From Flavobacteriales bacterium (GTDB lineage: Bacteria; Bacteroidota; Bacteroidia; CAIKAF01), in the NCBI GenBank assembly GCA_022402535.1, contig JAKRSD010000007.1, forward strand, positions 139,110 to 203,109: DNA of 64,000 bases, read 5' to 3'. Position 1 is the first letter of the stretch. Each line of letters starts with the position of its first letter. Shown here in pieces: positions 32,946 through 41,640 of the stretch. The translations under genes were made by a program, and so were the position numbers. Below the pieces are notes generated by a model that saw only the letters and a list, made by a program, of their open reading frames with translations, was not told the DNA's origin and did not search any database.

Positions 32946-34184
32946 CTACTTTTTGGGCTGGTAATAATTCCAGAGTATTTTAACCTCCACGCGCCGGTTG
33001 CGTTGTCTGCCTTCGTCCGTTTCGTTGGTCGACTTGGGTACCTTTTCGCCATACCCCTGCCGTACCACAATATTTCCCCGGGGATAACCCAGACGTATCA
33101 GATAATCTACGACTACGGCAACCCTTCTGTCCGAAAGCCGCTGATTAAACTGATCTGACCCCTTATAATCGGTGTGACCGCGAATTTCAATTTTAGCCTC
33201 TTTGTAATCTTTGATGTCTTTATACATATAGTACAACTTGGCTTTTGAGGTGTCCGGAATTACGGATTTGTCAAAATCAAACTCAATTAGGATGTCTCTG
33301 GGAAGGGGTTTTCTGGGCTTCTGATTGGCGGAGGTGGCATTACCTTTCCATCCGGGCGGGGGCGGCATTTGTTTTCCGACCGATTTAAAACTCTTTGATT
33401 TTAAATACACTCCGCTGTCCACCACACCATCTCCCGCATCGGCAATGGCAATTTTTATGCGGTACTTCGCGTATGGAGTTACCTTGTGGGTGGCCGTAAG
33501 CACAGTTGTAAAACCATCCCACTGCAGTTGATTGTCAAATACTTTTGATCTGAGTTGAGCACTTTTATCGCGGGGGTCGAGCGTAGACCCGTTATCAATA
33601 TAATATTGGGCGTTTACCCTGTCGTTTATTGTATTTACCGATACGATTTCGTCGGATTCGGGCAGTTTGGCCAAATTTACAGTGCCGTTAATTCCGGGCC
33701 CGGACAAGTAAAAACCGAATACATCATTAAAACCTCGGTTTACATATTCAAGGTATTCTTCGCTGGCAAACACATACCGGAATTCAATCCTGTCGGAAAC
33801 CGGATAAAAATCAAATTCGAGGGATACGGCATCGTAGGTGGTTTTCCCGGCCATTTTGGTCAACTGCCCATCTCCGGGTCGGTTATTATCCGTTCCCATC
33901 ACCGGGTTATTGTTGGGACCTTTGGATCCGTATATACTTCCTGTGGTAAGCAAAATACCGTCGGGCATACCCAATTTACCGTTGGGATAAGAAAAATAAC
34001 CCAGCGCATGGTTGGCCCCGTTGAACGTAATGTTGGAAACCATCACATCTGAAGAACCCAGAAACACTGTTTTTACCAAGTAATCAATTTTATACTTCAT
34101 ACTCACATCATATTGGGCATGAAGCGAATGTATCCACGCCGCAAAAATGAATAGGAGTATGCCGTATTTTTTCAAATTCTGCAC
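32946..34184 (-). CDS. OmpA-family protein with choice-of-anchor L domain
   Basis: 412 aa starting at GTG; no in-frame ATG occurs before residue 29. A signal peptide ends near LHAQ (residue 24). The N-terminal domain (about 30-260) carries LEFDFYP, RYVFASEEYLEY and FNDVFGFYLSGPG, the signature of choice-of-anchor L beta-sandwiches found in secreted Bacteroidota proteins. The C-terminal OmpA domain (about 295-410) has FDFDKSVIPD, IRGHTDYKGS, LSDRRVAVV and RQRNRRVEVKI, which bind peptidoglycan. It probably links the outer membrane or a surface structure to the cell wall. Confidence 0.9.
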   Translation of the reverse strand: MQNLKKYGILLFIFAAWIHSLHAQYDVSMKYKIDYLVKTVFLGSSDVMVSNITFNGANHALGYFSYPNGKLGMPDGILLTTGSIYGSKGPNNNPVMGTDNNRPGDGQLTKMAGKTTYDAVSLEFDFYPVSDRIEFRYVFASEEYLEYVNRGFNDVFGFYLSGPGINGTVNLAKLPESDEIVSVNTINDRVNAQYYIDNGSTLDPRDKSAQLRSKVFDNQLQWDGFTTVLTATHKVTPYAKYRIKIAIADAGDGVVDSGVYLKSKSFKSVGKQMPPPPGWKGNATSANQKPRKPLPRDILIEFDFDKSVIPDTSKAKLYYMYKDIKDYKEAKIEIRGHTDYKGSDQFNQRLSDRRVAVVVDYLIRLGYPRGNIVVRQGYGEKVPKSTNETDEGRQRNRRVEVKILWNYYQPKK

Positions 34185-34228
34185 ATTTAGTTAATATCAG
34201 TAACGATAAACCTGTAAAATTGGTGTAA

Positions 34229-34945
34229 TCAACGCGACCATATGTTATATTTCAGGATACAATATATGGCCCTGAAACCATCTTTCCAGTTAATTTTTTT
34301 TCCTTCGGCATAGGTTCTTCCATAATATGAAATTCCTACTTCGTAGATTCTGATATTTTCTACCCTGGATATTTTGGCGGTTACTTCGGGTTCAAAACCA
34401 AAGCGGTTTTCTTTCAGGGTAATTCCCTTGATAATATCGGCACGGAAAAGTTTGTAGCAGGTTTCCATATCGGTCAGATTCAGGTTGGTAAACGCGTTGG
34501 AAAGGAACGTTAAAAACTTGTTTCCGATGCTATGCCAGAAAAACAGAATCCGGTGGGGTTTTCCGCCCATGAAACGTGAGCCGTAAACCACGTCGGCAAA
34601 ACCATCTACTATGGGTTTAAGTAAAATATTAAACTCATTGGGGTCATATTCCAAATCCGCATCCTGAATGACCACATAATCACCGTTAGCCTCGCGGATA
34701 CCCGTGTGTAACGCAGCTCCTTTACCACGGTTTACGGGATGAGAAATCAGTTTTATGTCCACATCGGGATTTTGGGTACAGTATTCCTCCACCTTCTGAA
34801 TGGTATTGTCTGACGAGCAGTCATTGACAACCACAATTTGTTTGGTGAAACCTGTGATTAACTCTACGGCAGAAACTTTAGCGAGAATGACCTGTATGGT
34901 TTTTTCTTCGTTGTAAGCCGGAATGATGACAGAAAGTGTTCCCAA
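34229..34945 (-). CDS. Family 2 glycosyltransferase (dolichyl-phosphate-mannose-synthase-like)
   Basis: 238 aa, start codon TTG; a stop lies four codons upstream and no ATG is available. The GT-A fold shows VIIPAYNEEKTI at the N terminus, VVVNDCSSDNT, the IQDADLEYDPNE nucleotide-sugar and metal site (about 93-104), and GYGSRFM-like segments. No C-terminal membrane helix is evident, so it is a soluble or peripheral enzyme transferring a sugar to a polyprenyl-phosphate or similar acceptor. It is followed at a distance by gmk on the same strand. Confidence 0.9.
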   Translation of the reverse strand: MGTLSVIIPAYNEEKTIQVILAKVSAVELITGFTKQIVVVNDCSSDNTIQKVEEYCTQNPDVDIKLISHPVNRGKGAALHTGIREANGDYVVIQDADLEYDPNEFNILLKPIVDGFADVVYGSRFMGGKPHRILFFWHSIGNKFLTFLSNAFTNLNLTDMETCYKLFRADIIKGITLKENRFGFEPEVTAKISRVENIRIYEVGISYYGRTYAEGKKINWKDGFRAIYCILKYNIWSR

Positions 34946-35020
34946 AACGTGATTTTATTGGGCAAAAGTGCAAAAAAATGGCAAGAGGAAATGCCAACAG
35001 ATAAGATATAACTAACAGGC

Positions 35021-35590
35021 TTATGCTTGTAAAAAACGTCGAATGGCGGATTCAGCTTCCTGTAAGGCTATTGAAAGTTCATTATTTTGAATCACAATAT
35101 CAAATGCTCCTGCGTATTCTAATTCTTCCTCGGCCTTATCTACCCGCATTTTTAGCGATTCTTCGGATTCGGAACCTCTTGCCCTCAAACGGCTTTCCAA
35201 CACTTCCAGTGAAGGCGGCATCACAAAAATACCTAAGGCTTTTTCGCCAAATTTTTCTTTCAGGCTAAGCCCACCTTCTACGTCCACATCAAAAACTACA
35301 TGATTTCCTTCTTTCCAGATTCGCTCAATTTCGGAGCGTAATGTGCCATAATATTTCCCGGAATACACCATCTCCCATTCTACAAATTCATCATTCTCAA
35401 TGGCTTTTATAAATTCCTCTTCCGAAATAAAATAATAGTCTTTCCCATGAATTTCTCCTTCGCGCGGTTGGCGGGTACATGCTGAAACCGAAAAGGCCAG
35501 TTCCGGAATTTTCTTGAGCATTTCTTTTACAATGGTGGTTTTTCCGGAGCCGCTGGGTGCTGAGAAAATAATGAGCTTACCTTGATTCAA
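35021..35590 (-). CDS. gmk: Guanylate kinase
   Basis: Phosphorylates GMP to GDP. It has 189 aa with P-loop APSGSGKT (11-18), the GMP-binding SACTRQPREGE and GKDYYFIS segment (about 37-55), FVEWEMVYSGKYYGT, and the lid region RARGSESEESLKMRV. The start codon appears to be TTG, as no ATG is in frame upstream. It diverges from the acyltransferase gene at 35630. Confidence 0.95.
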   Translation of the reverse strand: MNQGKLIIFSAPSGSGKTTIVKEMLKKIPELAFSVSACTRQPREGEIHGKDYYFISEEEFIKAIENDEFVEWEMVYSGKYYGTLRSEIERIWKEGNHVVFDVDVEGGLSLKEKFGEKALGIFVMPPSLEVLESRLRARGSESEESLKMRVDKAEEELEYAGAFDIVIQNNELSIALQEAESAIRRFLQA

Positions 35591-35629
35591 AAGAAGTAAT
35601 TTCGTACAAAATTCATAATTTTAATCTCA

Positions 35630-36400
35630 ATGAGAAGAGCAGTGCGTATATTTTTTGGCATTCCCTATAGTATCTACTCCTACACCGTTTACTTTATTAC
35701 GCTGATATTAATGTTTTTAGCCAGTGTATTTTTGTCTGTATTTTTTTCCACGGAAAAAGCGGGATATTACTTTATACGGGTGCTGCATACCTGGTCGGCC
35801 AGTTGGATGTTTTTATCGGGAATCCGCTACCGGTTTGTAAACAGAGAACATTATCAAAAAAATAAACCTTACGTAATGGTCAATAATCATTTCAGTTTTC
35901 TGGATATGATGATTGGTGCCGTAACCGTGTATCCCAATGTACGGGTTTTGGCAAAGGCTGAAATTAAGAAAGTGCCTTTTTTCAATAAACTGTTTGCCAT
36001 GTCGAGTGTGTTTGTGGACCGTAAAAGCAAAGAAAGCCGCGCACAAAGCAAAAAAGAACTGGCCGAAGCCATTGAAAAAGGAAAAAGTATCTGGCTTTTT
36101 CCAGAAGGAACCCGCAACCGTACTCCCAACCCGTTGAAAGAGTTTTATGACGGAGCTTTTAAGATTGCCATTGAAGAACAGGTTCCGGTGTTGGCATTGG
36201 TTACCACAAATTCACGTTTTATTAATCGGATGAATTCCAAAATTCTGATGCCGGGCACTTTCGAAATCCGGTTTCTACCTCCTTTTGAAACAAAAGGATT
36301 GGGAGAAGAAGATATTCCTGCTCTTCGAGACAAGGTATATAAGGCCATGGAAGAGGAAATATTGAAACACGATCGCTGGTTTGCCGAAAAAAAGAATTAG
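35630..36400 (+). CDS. Lysophospholipid acyltransferase (PlsC family), second copy
   Basis: 256 aa. Two N-terminal hydrophobic segments (about 10-40 and 48-62) anchor it in the inner membrane. The catalytic motif is NHFSFLD (His-x4-Asp), with VDRKSKESR and FPEGTRNRTPNP as substrate-binding motifs. It is a better match to classical 1-acylglycerol-3-phosphate acyltransferases than the 14124 gene in the FPEGTRNR motif, but the split of labour between the two is unknown. It is divergent from gmk. Confidence 0.92.
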   Translation: MRRAVRIFFGIPYSIYSYTVYFITLILMFLASVFLSVFFSTEKAGYYFIRVLHTWSASWMFLSGIRYRFVNREHYQKNKPYVMVNNHFSFLDMMIGAVTVYPNVRVLAKAEIKKVPFFNKLFAMSSVFVDRKSKESRAQSKKELAEAIEKGKSIWLFPEGTRNRTPNPLKEFYDGAFKIAIEEQVPVLALVTTNSRFINRMNSKILMPGTFEIRFLPPFETKGLGEEDIPALRDKVYKAMEEEILKHDRWFAEKKN

Positions 36401-36444
36401 GTGAATGGGGTGAAAATCTGTACTTTGGTGAAAATTTCATTCAT

Positions 36445-36627
36445 ATGAAACAGAAAACCAGACACTTCTTAGGATACTTTTTTGCCGCTTTGGCCATCGT
36501 ATTCACCGCTTCCGTATTGGGTATTGTTTCTGAATTAAACATTCTTCCCTTTTTACTGATCGGAATGGCTATTCTACTTACCGGATGTGCCAAAATTGCC
36601 GGACAGAATTCTTCACTAAAATCCTGA
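36445..36627 (+). CDS. Small two-helix membrane protein
   Basis: 60 aa, unrecognised. Two hydrophobic stretches, about 8-28 (LGYFFAALAIVFTASVLGIV) and 33-48 (LPFLLIGMAILLTGCA), make it a hairpin membrane protein. It begins 45 nt after the acyltransferase and ends 4 nt before the next gene, so these three are probably one transcript. Confidence 0.65.
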   Translation: MKQKTRHFLGYFFAALAIVFTASVLGIVSELNILPFLLIGMAILLTGCAKIAGQNSSLKS

Positions 36628-36631
36628 ACGA

Positions 36632-37021
36632 TTGGCTCCCGTTACTGTTGCCGTATTTTATAATGTACTGGATGCGCTTATTTTCAAATCCTTTCTGGAG
36701 AGTTATTCGGTAACCTGTTTTCTTGCTGACGATACTTTTTTGAGTATTCATCCTATGGCATCCCAGGCTATAGGCGGTGTTAAACTAAATGTACATCCTG
36801 ATGATTTTGAAAAAGCAAGCGCACTTTTCCAATCGTTTAAAGAAGGAAAAAATGAGGAACTGTTAGCAGAAATCCCACATTGTCCGGAATGCAGCTCAGA
36901 CAGTGTGCTGCCTTTACCCCCCGAACCGGGTATTTATTACAATGAGTTCCGTTGCTTTGATTGCGACCATGAATGGAATGACCGTAATCTGCATGATTTA
37001 AACCCGGGGCATATTGAGTAA
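36632..37021 (+). CDS. DUF2007-like protein with zinc ribbon
   Basis: 129 aa. The N-terminal part (about 3-70) matches the DUF2007 'putative signal transducing protein' pattern: a beta-alpha-beta fold where VFYNVLDALIFKSFLES is followed by GGVKLNVHPDDFEKA. A C-terminal zinc ribbon has CPEC (about 84-87) and CFDC (about 107-110). The only available upstream start is TTG at 36632; the next in-frame ATG would remove 41 residues. The function is unknown. Confidence 0.75.
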   Translation: MAPVTVAVFYNVLDALIFKSFLESYSVTCFLADDTFLSIHPMASQAIGGVKLNVHPDDFEKASALFQSFKEGKNEELLAEIPHCPECSSDSVLPLPPEPGIYYNEFRCFDCDHEWNDRNLHDLNPGHIE

Positions 37022-37051
37022 GAGAACCGTTACTAATCGTATATTCGCCGC

Positions 37052-38413
37052 ATGTCTTGTGTGTATAACCCACAAATTGGTGTTGTTGACTTTGTAATTT
37101 CTTCGTTTCTGGTGTTAGGCTTTTTGGCAGGAGCCAGCCAGAAAAGCAAGAAAATGTCGGCGCTTCATCCACACTACAAGTACTATTTCAGCGGAATGGC
37201 ATTTAAGCTGTTTGCAGTGATTTCGTTCCTGTTAATTTTCATTTATTATTATAACGGCGGTGATACCCTTTCGTATCACAAGGGTGCCATAGCCATGAAA
37301 AACTTATTTTTCAGTTCGCCGGGCCGTTATTTCGATCTGCTTCTAAATCCAATTACTGTTGAAAAGTACTACAATTATTTCAACCCGGAAACCTGCTACC
37401 CGCCCACCTGGATGGTTAAAAAAGAAGCTAACTTCACTGTAATCCGTGTGGCTTCCATATTTCAGATTTTTTTGGGAAACAGTGTGGTGGCGCCTAATAT
37501 CATTTTTGCCCGCTTAGCCTACACCCCTTTGTTTAAATTGTATGAATTGGTTTGCAACTATTTCCCTGAAAAAGGCACGATTCTGCGTTATGCCATTTTA
37601 TTTACTCCTTCAGTGGCATTCTGGGGTTCCGGAATTATGAAAGACACCATTGCGGTTACCGGTATATGCTGGCTTGTGGTGATGTTTGAAAAAGTGGCGA
37701 TTCAAAAAGTACGTATTTCTATTTCCCGTTTTGCCATTATTGCCTTTTCTGCCATGGCCATTTATCAGGTAAAATCCTATCTTCTGCTGGCATTAATTCC
37801 CGGAATGATTGTTTGGTTTAATTTTCAACGGGTTTCCCGAATTAAAAGCGGATTTGTAAAAGCCGTGTTATTCCCGGCTTTTGGCATAGGTTCGTTTTTT
37901 GGGTTTCTATACTTATATACCACCTACGGAGAATTATTTGGTATTTATAGCGCCGATTCCATTTTTGTGGAAGCGGCCATTATTCAGCAGGATTTGCTTC
38001 GCGAAGAAGCTTATGGAGCCAATAGTTTTAATATCGGCACTTTTGAACCTACGCTTGCCGGGGTTACCGGCAAAATACCCAAAGCCTTGGAAGCCGGGTT
38101 GCTCAGGCCCTATTTATGGGAATCGGGCGGTAGCCCAACCATGGTGCTTTCCGGTATAGAAAATACCATCATTTTGTTTATGCTTATCGTAGGATTATTC
38201 AGGCGTAAAATATTCGGTTTTTTCGGAAATACATTTTCACATCCGTTTTTAATTCTGAGTCTGATATTCACCTTATTCCTTGCGTTTAGTATCGGACTCA
38301 CGTCGGCTAATTTTGGGGCGTTGGTGCGTTATAAAATTCCGCTCATGCCCTTTTTTATGACGATTTTAATTTTGAATTACTCCCGCGGTAAATCTGAATA
38401 TATCGCCAAATAA
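37052..38413 (+). CDS. Polytopic membrane protein of unknown function
   Basis: 453 aa with about 9-11 hydrophobic segments spread over the whole length and a large extracytoplasmic loop around 80-130 and 290-350. It is not a recognised transporter family. The pattern (paired helices, aromatic loops, neighbouring glycosyltransferase) recalls polysaccharide polymerase or EpsG-like proteins, a weak guess. A TATATTCG box ends 4 nt before the ATG. Its 3' end overlaps the convergent GT4 gene by 37 nt. Confidence 0.75.
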   Translation: MSCVYNPQIGVVDFVISSFLVLGFLAGASQKSKKMSALHPHYKYYFSGMAFKLFAVISFLLIFIYYYNGGDTLSYHKGAIAMKNLFFSSPGRYFDLLLNPITVEKYYNYFNPETCYPPTWMVKKEANFTVIRVASIFQIFLGNSVVAPNIIFARLAYTPLFKLYELVCNYFPEKGTILRYAILFTPSVAFWGSGIMKDTIAVTGICWLVVMFEKVAIQKVRISISRFAIIAFSAMAIYQVKSYLLLALIPGMIVWFNFQRVSRIKSGFVKAVLFPAFGIGSFFGFLYLYTTYGELFGIYSADSIFVEAAIIQQDLLREEAYGANSFNIGTFEPTLAGVTGKIPKALEAGLLRPYLWESGGSPTMVLSGIENTIILFMLIVGLFRRKIFGFFGNTFSHPFLILSLIFTLFLAFSIGLTSANFGALVRYKIPLMPFFMTILILNYSRGKSEYIAK

Positions 38414-39612
38414 GATTTTATTCCCGACTCAAGGCTGTAAACTTCTATCCCATTTTTGCGGATTAGTTCTCTATCAAAAGTGCTTGCTAAACATTGCATG
38501 GCAGCCTGAGCCAGGCCCTGATCACCCAACTCATTTACCACAATTCCTGATTGTGAATTAAGCACAATTTCTTCTGTATCACCTACTCCTTTGTTACAAA
38601 CCACAGGTATACCCATCCCCATCAACTCGCCCTGTTTGGTGGGAGAAGATGCCTGTTTTGAAAAAGAAGGAAGAATAAAAAAAACCGACGCGTGAAACAC
38701 AGAAAGCCAAGCCGGCATTTTTTCCCGGCTAACCGACTGAACCTTTATCTTGTCGGGCGGGACACCATATTCTTTCGCTTTTTCAAAAAGAATTTCTGAA
38801 TCGTCGCGTGTGAGAAACAAAAACAAAGAATCCGGATGGAGTTCCAACACCTTTTTATAAAACTGTATCATTTCGTCCAACATATACCAGGTGCCTACGG
38901 AACCTGAATATCCCAGAATAAAGGTGATTTCCTCTGCACCGAGCTGATTTCGCAGGGATATTGTTTCATCCGAATCAACGCCTGAGTAGTCAAAAAAATC
39001 CATATCGGCACAGCAGGGAATTACCGATAGCGGAATATGCTGAGGATTTCCGGTTAATCCGCCGCTTTGAATTATTTTTTTTCCGGCATGGGTCAGCACT
39101 ACGGTATGAGCCGCTTCGCGTAAAAATTCTTTTTCCTTCTGCTTAAAATAGCGATACACACTGCCATACAACAGATGGTCTTTTTTCCACATGCCGGCAT
39201 CAGCCCGTTCATCGGCAAAAAAACCACGCATATCAAAAATAAACGGAACGCCCCATTTCCTTTTAGCCATTAAACCGGCCAACGGAGTTATATATCCCCG
39301 ACAATGTAAAAATTGAAAGGCATCTTCTGCATACAACCTTTTTAAAGCATTTTTAAGAGCATTTACATCCCATAACGTAGAAAATACGGGCGGCGATTTA
39401 TGGTATGTCAGCGGAATCCAACGAATATTTTTATCTTCCAATTGTTTACGGATGACGGTTTCTCCTGCACCGAAACGCTCCGGTTTTTCAAAACTGATTA
39501 CCGTATATCGGTAACCCGATTTTTCAATTCCTAAAATATAGGGCAACACCTGACTTGCTCCCAATGGATCGGTAAGTCCGTCGTAACTCAGGTAAACAAC
39601 ATGTGTAGCCAT
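38377..39612 (-). CDS. Family 4 glycosyltransferase
   Basis: 411 aa from the ATG at 39612. The longer frame starts 26 codons earlier with a non-typical tail. The GT-B fold shows HVVYLSYDGLTDPLGASQVLPY at the N terminus in two parts, TLVL-like acceptor segments, and a C-terminal donor domain with ILGYSGSVGTWYMLDEMI and the GELMGMGIPVVCNKGVGDTEEI pattern, which includes the E-x7-E donor site. It probably acts in surface polysaccharide synthesis. Its 3' end overlaps the neighbouring membrane-protein gene tail-to-tail. Confidence 0.9.
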   Translation of the reverse strand: MATHVVYLSYDGLTDPLGASQVLPYILGIEKSGYRYTVISFEKPERFGAGETVIRKQLEDKNIRWIPLTYHKSPPVFSTLWDVNALKNALKRLYAEDAFQFLHCRGYITPLAGLMAKRKWGVPFIFDMRGFFADERADAGMWKKDHLLYGSVYRYFKQKEKEFLREAAHTVVLTHAGKKIIQSGGLTGNPQHIPLSVIPCCADMDFFDYSGVDSDETISLRNQLGAEEITFILGYSGSVGTWYMLDEMIQFYKKVLELHPDSLFLFLTRDDSEILFEKAKEYGVPPDKIKVQSVSREKMPAWLSVFHASVFFILPSFSKQASSPTKQGELMGMGIPVVCNKGVGDTEEIVLNSQSGIVVNELGDQGLAQAAMQCLASTFDRELIRKNGIEVYSLESGIKSYLAIYSDLPRE

Positions 39613-39694
39613 GGGGCAAATGAAGAAAAAAAGTACATAACGGGGAAAAAACGGACCGCTATTTTCAAAAACCATGCTACTTGCCGGCATTATT

Positions 39695-39702
39695 TACCTT
39701 TG
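39695..39702 (+). promoter_or_regulatory. Promoter -7 box before tsaB
   Basis: TACCTTTG, a full TAnnTTTG match ending 4 nt ahead of the tsaB ATG. No convincing -33 element is seen. It is one of six boxes in the window placed 2-5 nt before the start codon. Confidence 0.5.
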
Positions 39703-39706
39703 AGGC

Positions 39707-40393
39707 ATGGAAACTCTACCGCTGATTCTGTGTATCGAAACGTCTTCGCCCGTTTGTTCCGTGGCGCTTTGCCGGGGAAAAAAAGTTTTATCTGAAGACG
39801 TTTCTGCCGAATCAAACAGTCATTCCTCAGTGTTGGCTTCCATGATTCAGAATATTCTCCAAAAAAATCATTTCTCTTTTTCACATTTGGATGCTGTAGC
39901 CGTTAGTGCCGGACCGGGTTCCTACACAGGCTTGCGCATCGGCATGGCTACGGCAAAAGGCATCTGTTATGCTGCTGAAAAACCGTTGTTATCCATTTCT
40001 ACCTTTGAAGGCATGGTGCAATCATTTCTGGCCAAAAACAATCCGGTAAACCCTACTGATATGCTCATTCCCATGATTGATGCCCGAAGAATGGAAGTAT
40101 TTACCCGATTGTATAACTTTCAAGGAGAGGCAATCGGCAATCAACTCAATTTTATCGCCGGTGAAGGCTCCCTTTTTATAGAAAAGCCGAAAGGAAAACT
40201 TTATCTCTTCGGGTCAGGAGCCGAAAAAATGATGCCTTCATTTACAGCATATGATTGTATCTGCGACCCCGATACCCATATTACGGCATCGGCACTTCGC
40301 ATTCCCGCCCTGAAAAAATGGGAAAAGAGCGAGTATAATAATTTAGCGTATACCCTTCCGAACTACGGAAAAGACTGGCAACCCGGAAAATAA
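39707..40393 (+). CDS. tsaB: tRNA threonylcarbamoyladenosine synthesis protein TsaB
   Basis: 228 aa, the usual length. The ASKHA-type fold shows ILCIETSSPVCSVAL at the N terminus, the switch-like VSAGPGSYTGLRIGMATAKG (about 67-86) and ISTFEGM. It partners TsaD and TsaE to make t6A37 on ANN-decoding tRNAs. The C-terminal part is shorter and more divergent, as normal for TsaB, and it lacks the metal-binding His pair of TsaD. Confidence 0.92.
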   Translation: METLPLILCIETSSPVCSVALCRGKKVLSEDVSAESNSHSSVLASMIQNILQKNHFSFSHLDAVAVSAGPGSYTGLRIGMATAKGICYAAEKPLLSISTFEGMVQSFLAKNNPVNPTDMLIPMIDARRMEVFTRLYNFQGEAIGNQLNFIAGEGSLFIEKPKGKLYLFGSGAEKMMPSFTAYDCICDPDTHITASALRIPALKKWEKSEYNNLAYTLPNYGKDWQPGK

Positions 40394-40482
40394 TCCCAAA
40401 CTTATTTTCAGTTTTTTTTCTTTTCGGATTGAACCCTATCCGTTATGCCGTGTAACAAAGGTTCAACTAAAAAATCTTTGTT

Positions 40483-41592
40483 ATGCGAACTTCAAAATTT
40501 TTGGCCGTTATCACCGCCTTGTTATTCTTCTCGGTTCATGTATCTGCCCAACGAAAAATTCAGGTAGCCCTGCTGTTAGACACCAGCAACAGTATGGACG
40601 GGCTGATAGACCAGGCAAAATCTCAGCTTTGGAATATTGTAAACGAAATGGCCTCTGCCAGAGTCGATGGCCGGGCGCCCGAAATAGAAATTGCCTTATA
40701 TGAGTATGGCAATGACAACCTTTCGGCTTCGGTAAATTATATACGGCAGGTTATTCCGCTTACTAAAGACCTTGACAAAATTTCGGAAGCTCTTTTTGGC
40801 TTAAAAACACACGGCGGTCATGAATACTGCGGAGCCGTTATCGGAAAAAGCACGGAAGAACTGCGCTGGTCTACCTCAAACCGCGATTTAAAAATGATTT
40901 ATATCGCCGGAAACGAAATGTTCAATCAGGGTAAAGTAGACTTTAGAGAAACTTGTGCTAAAGCCATAAAAAACGGGATTACAGTAAACACCATTTTCTG
41001 CGGAGACTATAACGAAGGTGTGCGTACTTTCTGGAAAGAGGGGGCCGATCTGGCCGATGGAAAATATTTCAACATAAACCACAACCAGGCCACGGCATAT
41101 ATTGAAACGCCTTACGACAAAACCATAAACGAGTTGAATGGAAAACTGAATAACACCTATATCGGGTATGGGACTTTCGGACAGGCCAAAAAGGCTAATC
41201 AGGAGGCTCAGGATTTGAATGCCGCCGGATACAGCCCGGCCAATATGGCCGAAAGAACCGCTACAAAATCAAGCGCCGCATACAGAGCCGATGATTGGGA
41301 CTTGGTAGATGCCGTAAAGAATGAAAAAGTGAAAGTAGCAGAAATGAAAAAAGAAGATTTGCCCTCTGAACTGCAAGGAAAATCAAAAGATGAAATAAAA
41401 GCGTATGTGGATAAAAAAGCTGAGGAGAGAACCAAAATTCAGCTTGAAATTCAAGAGCTGAATAAAAAACGCAGCGAATATATAACTGCCGAAAACAAAA
41501 AAAGAGGACAACAAAACTCGCTCAATACAGCTATGACGACAGCCATGCGCGAACGTGCAGAAAAACTCGGATTCACCTTTCCAAAACCCTGA
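40483..41592 (+). CDS. Secreted von Willebrand factor A-domain protein
   Basis: 369 aa with signal peptide (ends VSAQ, about residue 23). The VWA domain (about 26-230) has a near-complete MIDAS: DTSNSM at 33-38 and a Thr/Asp further along. The C-terminal third (about 270-360) is a Lys/Glu-rich coiled coil. The function is unknown; VWA domains bind partners through Mg or Ca. The next gene, 48 nt downstream, also has a VWA domain, so a paired role is likely. Confidence 0.85.
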   Translation: MRTSKFLAVITALLFFSVHVSAQRKIQVALLLDTSNSMDGLIDQAKSQLWNIVNEMASARVDGRAPEIEIALYEYGNDNLSASVNYIRQVIPLTKDLDKISEALFGLKTHGGHEYCGAVIGKSTEELRWSTSNRDLKMIYIAGNEMFNQGKVDFRETCAKAIKNGITVNTIFCGDYNEGVRTFWKEGADLADGKYFNINHNQATAYIETPYDKTINELNGKLNNTYIGYGTFGQAKKANQEAQDLNAAGYSPANMAERTATKSSAAYRADDWDLVDAVKNEKVKVAEMKKEDLPSELQGKSKDEIKAYVDKKAEERTKIQLEIQELNKKRSEYITAENKKRGQQNSLNTAMTTAMRERAEKLGFTFPKP

Positions 41593-41640
41593 TGTTTCAC
41601 CGGCCGCTGCCTTATTTCAGGGCAGCGGTTTTAATTATTT

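Noticed and set aside
33555-34052. A 165-aa open frame on the plus strand
   Set aside because: It is antisense to the OmpA/choice-of-anchor gene with no recognisable protein features. It is a shadow frame.
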